A stretch of DNA of 61,027 nucleotides from VXYL01 sp964348085. Its GTDB lineage: Bacteria; Pseudomonadota; Gammaproteobacteria; Pseudomonadales; Azotimanducaceae. Position 1 is the stretch's first letter, and every line of letters starts with the position of its first letter. A program made the translations under genes and the position numbers. Shown piece by piece: positions 7,989 through 16,825 of the stretch. The stretch is taken from positions 1 to 61,027 of the forward strand of contig CAYGBI010000015.1 in NCBI GenBank assembly GCA_964348085.1. The letters are read 5' to 3'. The notes below the pieces were generated by a model. That model was not told the DNA's origin. It did not search any database and saw nothing but the letters and a program-made list of their open reading frames with translations.

Positions 7989-9182
7989 CTACAACGCGAT
8001 TTCATTGGCACTGGTGATGGCGAGCATCAGACCGACCATAATGGTGCCAAGCACGGCGCCGATCAAGAGAATGGCGAGCGGCTCGATCAGCGTGAGCACC
8101 CGCTTCATGCGTCTGGCGCTCAAATCCTCGTATAGCCTCGCCAGCGCGCGCATCATCTGCGCGAGTTGGCCGGATTGCTCGCCAACGCGAATCAAATTGT
8201 AGCCGGTGGCAGTGAGCGCGTCTTGCTTCTCCAAGGCGACGGAAAGGGTACTGCCGCCTTTCACGTCGGTGATGGCGCGGTCCAACATCCGTCGGCGGCC
8301 GCTGATGCGCACCCCCCGCGCCGCGAGAGTGAGGGCGTCCATCATCTCCACGCGCGCGGTGAGCATCGCGCCCATCACCGAAGCCCACTTGGCGGTATCC
8401 GCCTCGGTGAGCCAAGCCCCGAGCACCGGCAGCGTCGCGGTGGCGTCCAAGATGCGGGCGCGCACGGGCGCTTGGCGCAATACGGCGGCCAGCACGAGGA
8501 TCACGGACGCGCCCGTGAAGGCGAGCAGCAAGGTGTTGTCGTTGAACCAAACGCCCATGCCCAGCACGATTTCGGCCAGCAAGGGTAAATCGTTGCGCTC
8601 GTCCAAAAGGTTGGCGAACTGCGGCACCACGAAAACGAACACCAACATCACCGCTGCGATGCCGGAGACGACGAGGATGGCTGGATAAGTGAGCGCTCCG
8701 CGGATGTCCGCGCTTACGCGCTGGTCGTATTCCAACTGATCCACCGCCTCCCGTAGCGACTGCGGCAGACGGCCGCTCAGTTCACCGGCCTCGACCAGTT
8801 GATGAACGTAGTCCGGCAGCGGCAAGTCGCTCGCCCGCAGCGCGCCGAGAAAGCTCTCGCCCCGGGTCAGCTCCCGGATGATGGACTCGAACGCCGCGAC
8901 GAGCGCCGGGTGATAGCGGCCGCGGCTTTGCGCCGTCACCGCCTCGGCAAGCGCGACGCCGGATTCGAGCAGCGTGGCGAGCTCGTGGAACGCGACCACG
9001 ACGTCGGACGTCCTGAGCCGACGTCGCAATGTCGGCAGCGCCGACGGGCGGTGTTCGCTGACATCCACCACCGTGCGGCCGTCCCGGCCCAAGCGGCGCA
9101 CCACGTCGGCCGTCGAAGCGGCTTCCAATCGCCCTTTGAGCAGCCGCCCGTCGCCGTCGATGGCCTCGTATTCGTACTCCAA
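7989..9182 (-). CDS. gspF: T2SS inner-membrane platform protein GspF
   Basis: Polytopic platform protein. Two GspF repeat domains are visible: FHELATLLESGVALAEAV with GGELSGRLP-like LVEAGELSGRLPQ, then the second with LIRVGEQSGQLAQMM. Three membrane segments include ALTYPAILVVSGIAAVML and the C-terminal LIEPLAILLIGAVLGTIMVG. A TTG start at 9182 gives 397 residues beginning (M)EYEYEAIDGDGR, like other family members, with AGG about 9 nt upstream. A CTG overlapping the gspE stop (CTGA, 9209) is the alternative. The open frame continuing into gspE is shadow. Confidence 0.93.
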   Translation of the reverse strand: MEYEYEAIDGDGRLLKGRLEAASTADVVRRLGRDGRTVVDVSEHRPSALPTLRRRLRTSDVVVAFHELATLLESGVALAEAVTAQSRGRYHPALVAAFESIIRELTRGESFLGALRASDLPLPDYVHQLVEAGELSGRLPQSLREAVDQLEYDQRVSADIRGALTYPAILVVSGIAAVMLVFVFVVPQFANLLDERNDLPLLAEIVLGMGVWFNDNTLLLAFTGASVILVLAAVLRQAPVRARILDATATLPVLGAWLTEADTAKWASVMGAMLTARVEMMDALTLAARGVRISGRRRMLDRAITDVKGGSTLSVALEKQDALTATGYNLIRVGEQSGQLAQMMRALARLYEDLSARRMKRVLTLIEPLAILLIGAVLGTIMVGLMLAITSANEIAL

Positions 9183-9205
9183 TGCCGCCGTCCTCGCGTG
9201 TCCGG

Positions 9206-10885
9206 TCAGCTTCCTTCCAAGCCGGTCAGCGTCAGGCGCATGACTTCCTCGGCCGTCGTCAAGCCTTGCGACGCCTTGACCAGACCGTCTTGCAGAAGCG
9301 TGCGGTAGCCTTGTTCGCGGTGCGCGAGGCGTTTCAGGTCGCTTACGTTGGCCCCGGAGACGATCATATTCTGCAGCTCGTCGGACACCGGCACCAACTC
9401 GTAGATGCCCAAGCGGCCGCGATAGCCCGTGTGCTGGCAATAGTCGCAGCCTTCGGTTGCGACCCAGTCGTTGGCCAGTAGTTCCGACGGGATGGCTTGG
9501 AGCAGGTCGTAGGCGAGCACCGACGGCTCGGCGGGCACCGCGCAGCGCGGACACGCCCGGCGCACGAGGCGTTGCGCCTGCACGCCGCGGGTGGGCGACG
9601 CCACCAAGTAGGACTCGACGCCCATGTCGACCAGCCGCGTGAAGCTCGAAACCGCGTCGTTGGTGTGTACGGTGGACAGCACGACGTGCCCGGTGAGCGC
9701 CGAGCGAATGGCGATTTGGGCGGTCTCCAAGTCGCGGATCTCGCCGATCATGATGACGTCCGGGTCGTGACGCAGGATGTGGCGCAGCGCGCGGGCGAAG
9801 GTGTAGCCGATTTCCGCGTGAACTTGGATTTGCGTGATGCTCGGCATCTGATACTCCACCGGGTCTTCTACGGTGATGATCTTCCGCACGCCGTCGTCCA
9901 TTTCCTCGAGCGCGCCGGCGAGCGTGGTGGATTTGCCGGAACCGGTAGGGCCGGTGACCAGCACGATGCCGTTGCTGGCACGCAGCCAACCGCGAAACAT
10001 CGCCAAGTGGTCCGGCTCCATGCCGAGGTTGGCCAGCGCCAATTCGCCCCGCTCCTGCGCCAATAGGCGCAAGACGATGGACTCGCCGAAGGAACAGGGC
10101 ACGGTGGAGACGCGAATGTCCATATCCTTGCCGGAAATGCGCTGCGAAATGCGGCCGTCTTGCGGCAGCCTGCGTTCCGCGATGTCGATGCCGGCGATGA
10201 GCTTGATGCGCGAGGCCACCGCCGGGAAGCGGTCGATGGGCTGGGTGAGGCGTGTGTGCAGCACGCCGTCGATGCGCATGCGCACCACGAAGCTCTCTTC
10301 GGCCGGCTCCACGTGGATGTCGGACGCTTCCATATCCACCGCTTGGGAGAGCAGGTTGTTGACCAGTTCGATAATCGGCGCTTCCTCGGCCATCTCCCGC
10401 AACAACAAGGCGTTGTCGCCGGAGAAGAGTTCCGCGATGGCGCGTTCCTTGCGCATGTAGTCCAGCAAGCGGTCGACGTGGTGGTTGGCGGCCACGTGAA
10501 AGGCGACTTGCTCGCCCGGATAGAAGTAGCCGAGGGTTTCCAGCACGGCGCGATCTTCGATGTCGCGGGCGAGACAGCAGAGGACGCCGTTCTCGTCGCG
10601 CCACAGCAACGTCGCGCTGTCGAGGAACCAATCGAGCTTGATCGGCGAGGCGACGAGAAAGCGGTATACGGCGAGGTCATCCGGCAGGTCGCCGTCGCTG
10701 GCGATATATTCCGCGCCATGAAGTTCGGCGAGCGTACGCAGCACCACCTCTTCCGAGACGGCGCCGTTGGCGACCAGCAACGCGCCGATCCGACCGCCGA
10801 CGGTCTTCTGTATCTGCCGGGCTCTTTCCAAGTCGGCCGACTGGATGGCCCCGTGCGCCAAGAGCGTCTCGCCTAAGGACTTCAT
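9206..10885 (-). CDS. gspE: T2SS ATPase GspE
   Basis: Cytoplasmic secretion ATPase that drives pseudopilus assembly. Of 559 residues, the N-terminal GspE_N domain binds GspL, and the RecA-like domain has Walker A GPTGSGKST (about 312-320), a Walker B region with IMIGEIRDLETAQ (about 378-390) and a His box (STVHTND). The zinc tetracysteine module is intact, with CPRC at 445-448 and CDYC at 480-483. It is the first gene of the operon. The ATG at 10885 faces the divergent aminotransferase gene across about 100 bp that must hold both promoters; I see no strong consensus there. Confidence 0.96.
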   Translation of the reverse strand: MKSLGETLLAHGAIQSADLERARQIQKTVGGRIGALLVANGAVSEEVVLRTLAELHGAEYIASDGDLPDDLAVYRFLVASPIKLDWFLDSATLLWRDENGVLCCLARDIEDRAVLETLGYFYPGEQVAFHVAANHHVDRLLDYMRKERAIAELFSGDNALLLREMAEEAPIIELVNNLLSQAVDMEASDIHVEPAEESFVVRMRIDGVLHTRLTQPIDRFPAVASRIKLIAGIDIAERRLPQDGRISQRISGKDMDIRVSTVPCSFGESIVLRLLAQERGELALANLGMEPDHLAMFRGWLRASNGIVLVTGPTGSGKSTTLAGALEEMDDGVRKIITVEDPVEYQMPSITQIQVHAEIGYTFARALRHILRHDPDVIMIGEIRDLETAQIAIRSALTGHVVLSTVHTNDAVSSFTRLVDMGVESYLVASPTRGVQAQRLVRRACPRCAVPAEPSVLAYDLLQAIPSELLANDWVATEGCDYCQHTGYRGRLGIYELVPVSDELQNMIVSGANVSDLKRLAHREQGYRTLLQDGLVKASQGLTTAEEVMRLTLTGLEGS

Positions 10886-10988
10886 AGGGGAATCATACTC
10901 GCCGTGCCGTCGACCGGCAGCGAAAACGGGGCGGGAGAGGAAGGGTCGGCAGGCAGGGCGAAACCTCGCCGTGCTAAGGTCGCCAACC

Positions 10989-12128
10989 ATGAGAAGCAAG
11001 CTCCCGAACGTCGGCACCACCATCTTCACCGTCATGTCCAAGCTCGCAGCCGACGAGGGCGCGATCAATCTGTCCCAAGGCTATCCGGATTTCGACGGCC
11101 CGCCGGCGTTGCTCGAAGGCGTCGCCCGCCACCTCGCCAACGGCCACAATCAATACCCGCCGATGGCGGGCATCGAGCCGTTGCGGGAGGCGATCGCCGG
11201 CAAGGTGGCGAGTCTCTACGGCACGTTGGTGAACCCGGCGACCGAAGTCACCGTGACATCGGGGGCGACGGAAGCGCTGTTCTGCGCCATTACCGCGGTG
11301 GTGCGCGCCGGCGACGAGGTCATCGTATTCGACCCCTGCTACGACTCCTACGAACCCGCCGTGACGCTCGCCGGCGGAAGGTGCCTGCACATTACTCTCC
11401 AAGCACCTGATTTCCGCATCGACTGGGGCCAAGTGCGGGATGCCATCGGGCCGAAGACGCGGCTGATCGTCACCAATACGCCGCACAATCCCACCGGCGC
11501 GGTGTGGGACTCGACCGATATCGACGGACTGCGCGACGCGCTCGCCGGGCGCGACATCTACGTCGTCGCGGACGAAGTCTATGAACACATCGTCTTCGAC
11601 GGCCACCGACATTTGAGCTTGACGCGCTTCGCCGATCTTTTCGCCCGCAGCTTCGTCGTGTCTTCGTTCGGCAAGACCTATCACGTCACCGGCTGGAAGG
11701 TGGGCTATTGCGTCGCGCCGGCTGCGCTTAGCGCCGAGTTCCGTCGGGTGCATCAGTTCGTCACGTTCACGACGGCGACGCCGTTGCAGCACGGCCTCGC
11801 GGACTTCTTGAACGACCACCCCGAGCACCACGAGAATCTCGGCGCGTTCTACCAAGCCAAGCGCGACCTGTTCTGCGACCTCTTGGCGGAGTCCCGTTTT
11901 CGCCTGACGCCATCGTCGGGCACGTTTTTTCAGCTCGTCGACTACGGCGACATCACCAACGCGCCGGACACCGAATTGGCGCGCCGCTGGACCACTGAAG
12001 CGAAAGTGGCGTCGATTCCCATGTCCGTCTTTTACGAACACCCGCCGGAGCAGAGCTACCTGCGCTTTTGCTTCGCCAAGGACGACGCCACTTTGGCGAG
12101 AGCGGCACGGACGCTATGCCAACTCTGA
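10989..12128 (+). CDS. ybdL: Methionine/glutamine-type aminotransferase (YbdL family)
   Basis: PLP-dependent class I aminotransferase of 379 residues. The Schiff-base lysine is K229 in SSFGKTYHVTGWKVGY, with NTPHNPTG and VVADEVYEHIVFDG as further cofactor motifs. The start MRSKLPNVGTTIF is typical of YbdL, which transaminates methionine and related amino acids with 2-oxo acids. AAGGT lies 8 nt before the ATG. The next gene, an omega-amidase, overlaps it by 13 bp. In known systems such pairs remove the 2-oxoglutaramate formed when glutamine is amino donor, which suggests the same use here. Confidence 0.9.
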   Translation: MRSKLPNVGTTIFTVMSKLAADEGAINLSQGYPDFDGPPALLEGVARHLANGHNQYPPMAGIEPLREAIAGKVASLYGTLVNPATEVTVTSGATEALFCAITAVVRAGDEVIVFDPCYDSYEPAVTLAGGRCLHITLQAPDFRIDWGQVRDAIGPKTRLIVTNTPHNPTGAVWDSTDIDGLRDALAGRDIYVVADEVYEHIVFDGHRHLSLTRFADLFARSFVVSSFGKTYHVTGWKVGYCVAPAALSAEFRRVHQFVTFTTATPLQHGLADFLNDHPEHHENLGAFYQAKRDLFCDLLAESRFRLTPSSGTFFQLVDYGDITNAPDTELARRWTTEAKVASIPMSVFYEHPPEQSYLRFCFAKDDATLARAARTLCQL

Positions 12129-12916
12129 AGGTCGCCTTGGTGCAGGCCGCGCTCGAGTGGCACGACGCGAAGGCCAATCTGGCACTGTTCGACGCCGCAC
12201 TTGATCGCATCAGTCAGCCTGTGGACTTGATCGTGTTGCCGGAGATGTTCACCACCGGCTTCACCATGTGCGCCAAGGAAATGTCGGAGCCCGCGGGCGG
12301 AGCCGCCGCGGCATGGCTGCGCAGCCGGGCGGCCGAGCAAGCCGCGGTCATCGTTGGCAGCGTGGCGACGGAAGATCGCGGGCGCTACTTCAACCGTTGC
12401 ATATGGATGCCGCCAAACGGCGGCGCGGTGCATTACGACAAACGGCATCGGTTTCGCATGGCCGGCGAGCACGAGCACTACGCCGCCGGCGACGCGCGGG
12501 TGGTCGCCACGCTCGGCGCTTGGCGCGTGCATCTGTCGGTATGCTACGACCTGCGCTTCCCGGTGTGGCTGCGGGCGCGGGAAGACTACGACGTCCTGCT
12601 GTGCGTCGCCAACTGGCCGGCGGCTCGACAACGCGCCTGGAACACGCTGTTGCGCGCCAGAGCGATCGAGAATCAGTGCTACGCGGTCGGGGTGAACCGA
12701 GTGGGCGTGGACGGCAACGGCGTTGCATACCGAGGCGGCAGCGCGGTCTACGACTACGAGGGCGAAACCGTCGCCGAGGTGTTCGACGACGATACGGTCG
12801 TCACCGCGACGCTCGATCTCGACGCGCTTTGCGACCAGCGGCGGCGATTTCCGGTGTGGCGGGACGCCGACCAGTTCGAGTTGCGCCAAGCTTCCGCCAG
12901 CAACGCCTTGCGATGA
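12116..12916 (+). CDS. yafV: Omega-amidase, nitrilase superfamily (YafV-like)
   Basis: Carbon-nitrogen hydrolase of 266 residues. The catalytic triad is visible: E43 in LPEMFTTGF, K109 in YDKRHRF and C143 in CYDLRFP. The residues around them fit the YafV/Nit2 branch, which hydrolyses alpha-ketoglutaramate to 2-oxoglutarate and ammonia. Translation starts inside the end of the aminotransferase gene, supporting a coupled pair in glutamine transamination or methionine salvage. Its stop overlaps the cytochrome start (ATGA). Confidence 0.9.
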   Translation: MPTLKVALVQAALEWHDAKANLALFDAALDRISQPVDLIVLPEMFTTGFTMCAKEMSEPAGGAAAAWLRSRAAEQAAVIVGSVATEDRGRYFNRCIWMPPNGGAVHYDKRHRFRMAGEHEHYAAGDARVVATLGAWRVHLSVCYDLRFPVWLRAREDYDVLLCVANWPAARQRAWNTLLRARAIENQCYAVGVNRVGVDGNGVAYRGGSAVYDYEGETVAEVFDDDTVVTATLDLDALCDQRRRFPVWRDADQFELRQASASNALR

Positions 12917-13269
12917 TGTCGCCACCCCCTAGACCGCCGAAGGCCGGCGGCGTCAAGCGCTGCCTTTGGGCGGGGCTCGTCGCGGCGCTACTCGCCGCTT
13001 GCGGCGCGAAACCCGATGTGCCGGACCATCCCGGGCGGGCCGTGTACTTCCGCTATTGCTTTTCTTGCCACCAAGCGGGAGTCGCCGGCGCGCCAAAGTT
13101 GGGCGACGGCAAAGCTTGGACGCGCCGCCTCGACCAAGGACGCGAGCCAATGCTCGACAACGTCAAACGCGGCATGCCTCCCGGGATGCCGCCGCGGGGC
13201 GGCTGTCCTTCCTGCGACGACGAAACGCTCGCCGCTGCCGTGGACTTCATGATCGTCGCCGCGCAATGA
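12913..13269 (+). CDS. Cytochrome c5-like lipoprotein
   Basis: Small monohaem cytochrome of 118 residues. A lipoprotein signal ends in ALLAACG (lipobox LAAC). The haem site is CFSCH, an axial Met lies in KRGMPPGMPPRGG, and a second cysteine pair (CPSC) follows, as in cytochrome c5. It is probably anchored in the periplasm and shuttles electrons to an oxidase. ATGATG at 12913 overlaps the yafV stop; the second ATG (12916) is equally possible. The role in this operon is unclear. Confidence 0.88.
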   Translation: MMSPPPRPPKAGGVKRCLWAGLVAALLAACGAKPDVPDHPGRAVYFRYCFSCHQAGVAGAPKLGDGKAWTRRLDQGREPMLDNVKRGMPPGMPPRGGCPSCDDETLAAAVDFMIVAAQ

Positions 13270-13328
13270 CCCAACGCGGCGCTGGCGAAGCTCGCCGACT
13301 TGTGCGGCAAGCCGCCAAGTGCCGTTTT

Positions 13329-13418
13329 TCACAACACGTTGATTTCGCTATAGAGCGTCGCGGTTGGAACGAAACCTGCTTGCTCTAGTGCACATCTATT
13401 AGGCGTAACGGCGTTCGT
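13329..13418 (-). pseudogene. Possible GNAT acetyltransferase C-terminal remnant
   Basis: On the minus strand a frame without any start reads CALEQAGFVPTATLYSEINVL then stop. This resembles the final acetyl-CoA-binding helix and strand of GNAT acetyltransferases (pattern N..A...Y/LE.AGF). The upstream part of such a gene is absent, because the frame runs into the LRAT gene. It may be a decayed fragment, or chance. Confidence 0.28.
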
Positions 13419-13420
13419 AC

Positions 13421-13984
13421 ATGACCACGCGCTATCTCCCCGGCGACATCCTAATGCGCCGCAAAGGGCCGGTGATGCACAAGGGCATCGCCCTCGGCGA
13501 CGGCCGCGTCTTCCACAATACGCCATTGGCCGGCGAACATGTCGCCAGCGAACAGGAGTTCCTGCAGGGCCGTCGTTTGCGGGTAGAACGCTTGACCCGC
13601 TTGGAACGCCTGCGCACGCTGGCGGCCGCGAGGTCCGCCGAGCACAGGGAGTACAACCTGCTCCGCAACAATTGCGAACACACCGTTTCCCGCGCCCGCA
13701 CAGGCTCGGCCGAGAGCCCACAGCTCGAATCCTGGGCGCTCGGTTTGGGGGCAGGCGCTTTGGCCCTGATCGCTACCCGCAGCCCTGCCCTAGCCGTCGC
13801 CGGCTACGCGCTTGGGCGCACGATCGGCGCACGGTTGAGCGCGTCTTCCAACCCCACCGTCGCGCCGGAACCCTCTGGTGCCGAGTCGGAAACGGAGCGC
13901 GTTGAAGCGGCACAGCCGACTGCCAAAGCTGCCAAAGACGCTGTCTCGCCGGTCACTCAGCCCCTCGTCAATAGGTCAACATAA
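13421..13984 (+). CDS. LRAT-like (lecithin:retinol acyltransferase fold) protein
   Basis: NlpC/P60-superfamily protein with the LRAT signature. The catalytic His is in MHKGIALGDGRVFHN and the catalytic Cys in the motif NNCEHTVSRA (NCEHF-like), within about the first 95 residues. A membrane-like segment follows (LGLGAGALALIATRSPALAVAGYAL), then a polar tail. Bacterial LRAT proteins are thought to be thiol acyltransferases or hydrolases acting on lipids or peptides; the substrate is unknown here. The last 17 bp overlap the convergent adenine methylase gene. No strong ribosome binding site precedes the ATG. Confidence 0.78.
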   Translation: MTTRYLPGDILMRRKGPVMHKGIALGDGRVFHNTPLAGEHVASEQEFLQGRRLRVERLTRLERLRTLAAARSAEHREYNLLRNNCEHTVSRARTGSAESPQLESWALGLGAGALALIATRSPALAVAGYALGRTIGARLSASSNPTVAPEPSGAESETERVEAAQPTAKAAKDAVSPVTQPLVNRST

Positions 13985-14834
13985 GGCGATCGGCGACCAC
14001 CTCCGACGCCAAGCTCTGGCCGGTCATCTGAAACCTTCGTAGCATCGACCGACCCGCATCGACAACGACTTCACGCTCGAACAGCCCGTCGGGGATCTCG
14101 ACATCGCACACCCGTTCGCCTGACTTCTTCGTGCCGTCGATACTCAACGCTACGCGCGCCCCTCGACTCCGGCACTCTTCGATCATGCGAAAGAGGCCGC
14201 CGAGTTCGAAGTCCTGCGCACCGTAAAGAATTGGCTGAGTATCCGAGTACGGTGGATCGCAATAGACCAAATCGCCCTCGCCAGCGCAGCCCATTACCTC
14301 CGCGTAGTCCGCATGTCGGAACTCCGTGCCTTGCACTCTGGCGTGCCACTCATCGACCCGCTTGGCGAACGCTTCGGGCCTGATCGGCCGATGCACGCCA
14401 ACCGGTGTCGACATGTAGCCGTCTCTTTTGCGAAATCGAACCACGCCCCCGTAGCACGACCGCACCAAAAAGAGGAAGTCCGCCGCGTTGGGCTGGTCGT
14501 TGTACGCCGCCTTGATGTGTTCGTAAGCTCTCCGCTTGTCCCCCGAACTGGCATACCGCCAACGTTCTTCGTACCAAGTCTTGACCCTATCCGGATCCGA
14601 TTGAACCGCCTTCCAGATGTCGATCAAAGGTCCGAACGAGTCGGCGCCAATCCCCCGCACCGGCGCAACCGTCGCGAGAATCGCGCCGCTACCGAGAAAC
14701 ACGTCGAAGTACCTTTCAGCGTCCGCCGGGAAGTAGGAGACGATCTCCTCCGCCATGCGGTACTTGTTGCCGATCCACTTTAGGAGCGAGCCCTTTGGTC
14801 GGGTGGGCCTAACGTCGCCCAGAAGGTCGATCAT
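13968..14834 (-). CDS. DNA adenine N6-methyltransferase, Dam/D12 class
   Basis: Methylates adenine in a short DNA site. The 288 residues include the AdoMet motif FDVFLGSGAILA, the catalytic DPPY in YCDPPYSDTQP, and the D12 start motif SLLKWIGNKYRMAEEI. I start at the ATG of MIDLLGD; a TTG five codons upstream is open. No restriction endonuclease gene is visible beside it, so it looks like an orphan. The 200 bp upstream (14850-15049) hold a minus-strand frame ending in EEDLVYTTHPSMR without a start, perhaps the remnant of a partner gene. The region looks less GC-rich than its surroundings, suggesting acquisition. Confidence 0.9.
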   Translation of the reverse strand: MIDLLGDVRPTRPKGSLLKWIGNKYRMAEEIVSYFPADAERYFDVFLGSGAILATVAPVRGIGADSFGPLIDIWKAVQSDPDRVKTWYEERWRYASSGDKRRAYEHIKAAYNDQPNAADFLFLVRSCYGGVVRFRKRDGYMSTPVGVHRPIRPEAFAKRVDEWHARVQGTEFRHADYAEVMGCAGEGDLVYCDPPYSDTQPILYGAQDFELGGLFRMIEECRSRGARVALSIDGTKKSGERVCDVEIPDGLFEREVVVDAGRSMLRRFQMTGQSLASEVVADRLMLTY

Positions 14835-15049
14835 CGTTGGTCTGAACAACGCTCGCTCCGCGACTAACTCACGTCGGTCGAAATCGAAGACCTAGACTCA
14901 GCGCATTGATGGATGGGTTGTGTAGACGAGATCCTCTTCGGCTACAAGACGGTCGAACGTCCGCCGAGGCTCGTCGAGGATTGGGTCGAGTTGGCTCAGT
15001 GACGCAGAGCACGCATAGAGTGAAGGCGGAATGTACGCCGCGTGGGCGT

Positions 15050-16822
15050 TTACGCCGCGACGAGGCGGCTCGCGATGGCGAGCATGGCGCGGGTCAAGCG
15101 CTCGGCCTTGGCCACGTCGACGGTGGTCGGCCAACGGTCGTCAACGTGATGGAACCACGGATTGGTGCCTAGATAGGAGATGTAGCGCCCGCCGAGGTCG
15201 TGGATATTGCGCGCCTCGCCGCCCGGACGCGTACCTACCGGCGTAATGTCCGCCGGCGGTGCGCCCGCCGCCGCCATTTCCCGACGGGCCAATGCGCACA
15301 ATTGCGCATCCGAGGCTTGAAGCCGCGTTCTCGAGTCGACGGCGGCGAAGTTAGCGCCCAAGTGGATCCAAGCGTGACTGTCGTGCGCCAGCTTGGCGTG
15401 GACGGCGAGGTAATGCGCCAACCCGAGATGCCCGAGCTCGTGGCCGCTGGTGGCGACCAAGACCACGTCGCGGTCCGGTTGCCGGGCGGCGAAGTGACGC
15501 AACAGCGCCAGCCACACCGCGATGCCGCCACCACGCTCCGCGGTGCTGTGCCACCACGAGCTCTTCGGCGTCATCACCACCAGCGGCGGCAGCGTAGCGT
15601 CCCGGCCGACGATTCGCGTGCCCACGTTGGTGCCGCGGGCGTCCTCGAAGGCGACATCGACCGTCACGCAACCGGCTTCGCCGGCGCGGATGGCGTCCCG
15701 CAGCCAAGCCTCGCACTGGCCGCTCACCTGCAGTACCGGTGGGCCGAAGGGGGCCTTGAAATGCTCCGCGTTTTGTAGCGCCAGCCCCGGAACGCGGGCG
15801 TCCATTTTTGTCACCGCCAGCAAAGCCGGATGCGCATTCGCGCGCCGCGCTTCGGCCAAAGTCCGGTTGCCGTCGCCGGCCTCGCCACCGATCGCCGTCA
15901 CGCCGATACCGTTAGCGGCGGCAGGCGCGGGCAGCGCCGTCAACTTCGCGGTTGTCCCATTCGGCCGCGTGATGCCGCCATCGAACAACGGTACGCCCTC
16001 GACAACGCGCGTTCCCACCTGCACTTGGCAGCTTCGCAGCACCCACCGGCGCAGGTCGAACTCGCTGATCAGCGGCGATTGGCCGGCTTCTTGGACGAGA
16101 CCGGCGAGCCACTCCGAGGTGATCCGATCACCGCCGGTACCGGTACGATGGTCGTCAATGCCGTCCCAAGCTTGGATGTCTGTGGCGATCCGCTGCCGCA
16201 AGTCCGCATCCACCGTGCTGGCCCGTGGAGTCGAATCCGCCAAGCCCAAGTCTCGCCACAGCGACGCTACCGTCGGCTCCTCGAGCGTCGCCTCACAGCG
16301 CAGCTCGTCGTGATCAATGCCGATGGTCACCCTCGCGCCCGCGCTCAGCGCCGCGGTCTGTCCATCGTCGAGTTCGAAACGCAAGAAGTGAACCGCTGCC
16401 GTGCGATCGCGGTCGGTGCGTTCCATGTCGTCGTTGGCGAACGCGAAGGTGCGCGGCGTCTCGCCTACGCGCAACCACACGCGATACTCGACGCCCGGCA
16501 TCCGCGCCAACGCTAGGGCCCGTTCCGCCACATCCTCGTACTCGATGAGAAAAGTCGCTTTCCAGTTGCCGCCGTCGGGGATCAGGGCGTTGTAGGTGGC
16601 GAGTTCGTCCTCGATGGCGTCCCGTTCGAAGATGCGCTCGGCGCGCAACATCTCCTGCACTTGGTACTTCATCGTGAGGCGATCCTCGAACAACAGCGTC
16701 GCGTGCGGCCCCAAGGCGACACGTCGCAAGTCCTTGTGCGCCATGATCTCGGCGCGGAACGCGGCGCGCCGGACGGCGTAATCCTCCAAGCTCCAGAGGT
16801 CGGCGCGGGTGAGTTTGCTCAC
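15050..16822 (-). CDS. DUF3501 - M28-like peptidase fusion protein
   Basis: A single open frame of 590 residues with two families. Residues 1 to about 195 match DUF3501 (LTRADLWSLEDYAVRRAAFR, ALGPHATLLFEDRLTMKYQVQ, AVHFLRFELDDGQ), usually a stand-alone protein encoded beside rubrerythrin and an Fe-S oxidoreductase, as here. Residues from about 205 on resemble an M28-type aminopeptidase (DGIDDHRTGTGGDRITSEWL, ERGGGIAVWLALLRHF, ATSGHELGHLGLAHYL, NPWFHHVDDRWPT). Not all standard M28 zinc ligands are obvious. There is no signal peptide, so it is probably cytoplasmic. The GTG start lies 3 nt after the Fe-S protein stop. Confidence 0.82.
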   Translation of the reverse strand: MSKLTRADLWSLEDYAVRRAAFRAEIMAHKDLRRVALGPHATLLFEDRLTMKYQVQEMLRAERIFERDAIEDELATYNALIPDGGNWKATFLIEYEDVAERALALARMPGVEYRVWLRVGETPRTFAFANDDMERTDRDRTAAVHFLRFELDDGQTAALSAGARVTIGIDHDELRCEATLEEPTVASLWRDLGLADSTPRASTVDADLRQRIATDIQAWDGIDDHRTGTGGDRITSEWLAGLVQEAGQSPLISEFDLRRWVLRSCQVQVGTRVVEGVPLFDGGITRPNGTTAKLTALPAPAAANGIGVTAIGGEAGDGNRTLAEARRANAHPALLAVTKMDARVPGLALQNAEHFKAPFGPPVLQVSGQCEAWLRDAIRAGEAGCVTVDVAFEDARGTNVGTRIVGRDATLPPLVVMTPKSSWWHSTAERGGGIAVWLALLRHFAARQPDRDVVLVATSGHELGHLGLAHYLAVHAKLAHDSHAWIHLGANFAAVDSRTRLQASDAQLCALARREMAAAGAPPADITPVGTRPGGEARNIHDLGGRYISYLGTNPWFHHVDDRWPTTVDVAKAERLTRAMLAIASRLVAA

Positions 16823-16825
16823 GGT

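Noticed and set aside
9183..10631. Upstream extension of gspF through gspE
   Set aside because: Same reason: it is the shadow of gspE, and GspF homology starts at EYEYEAIDG.
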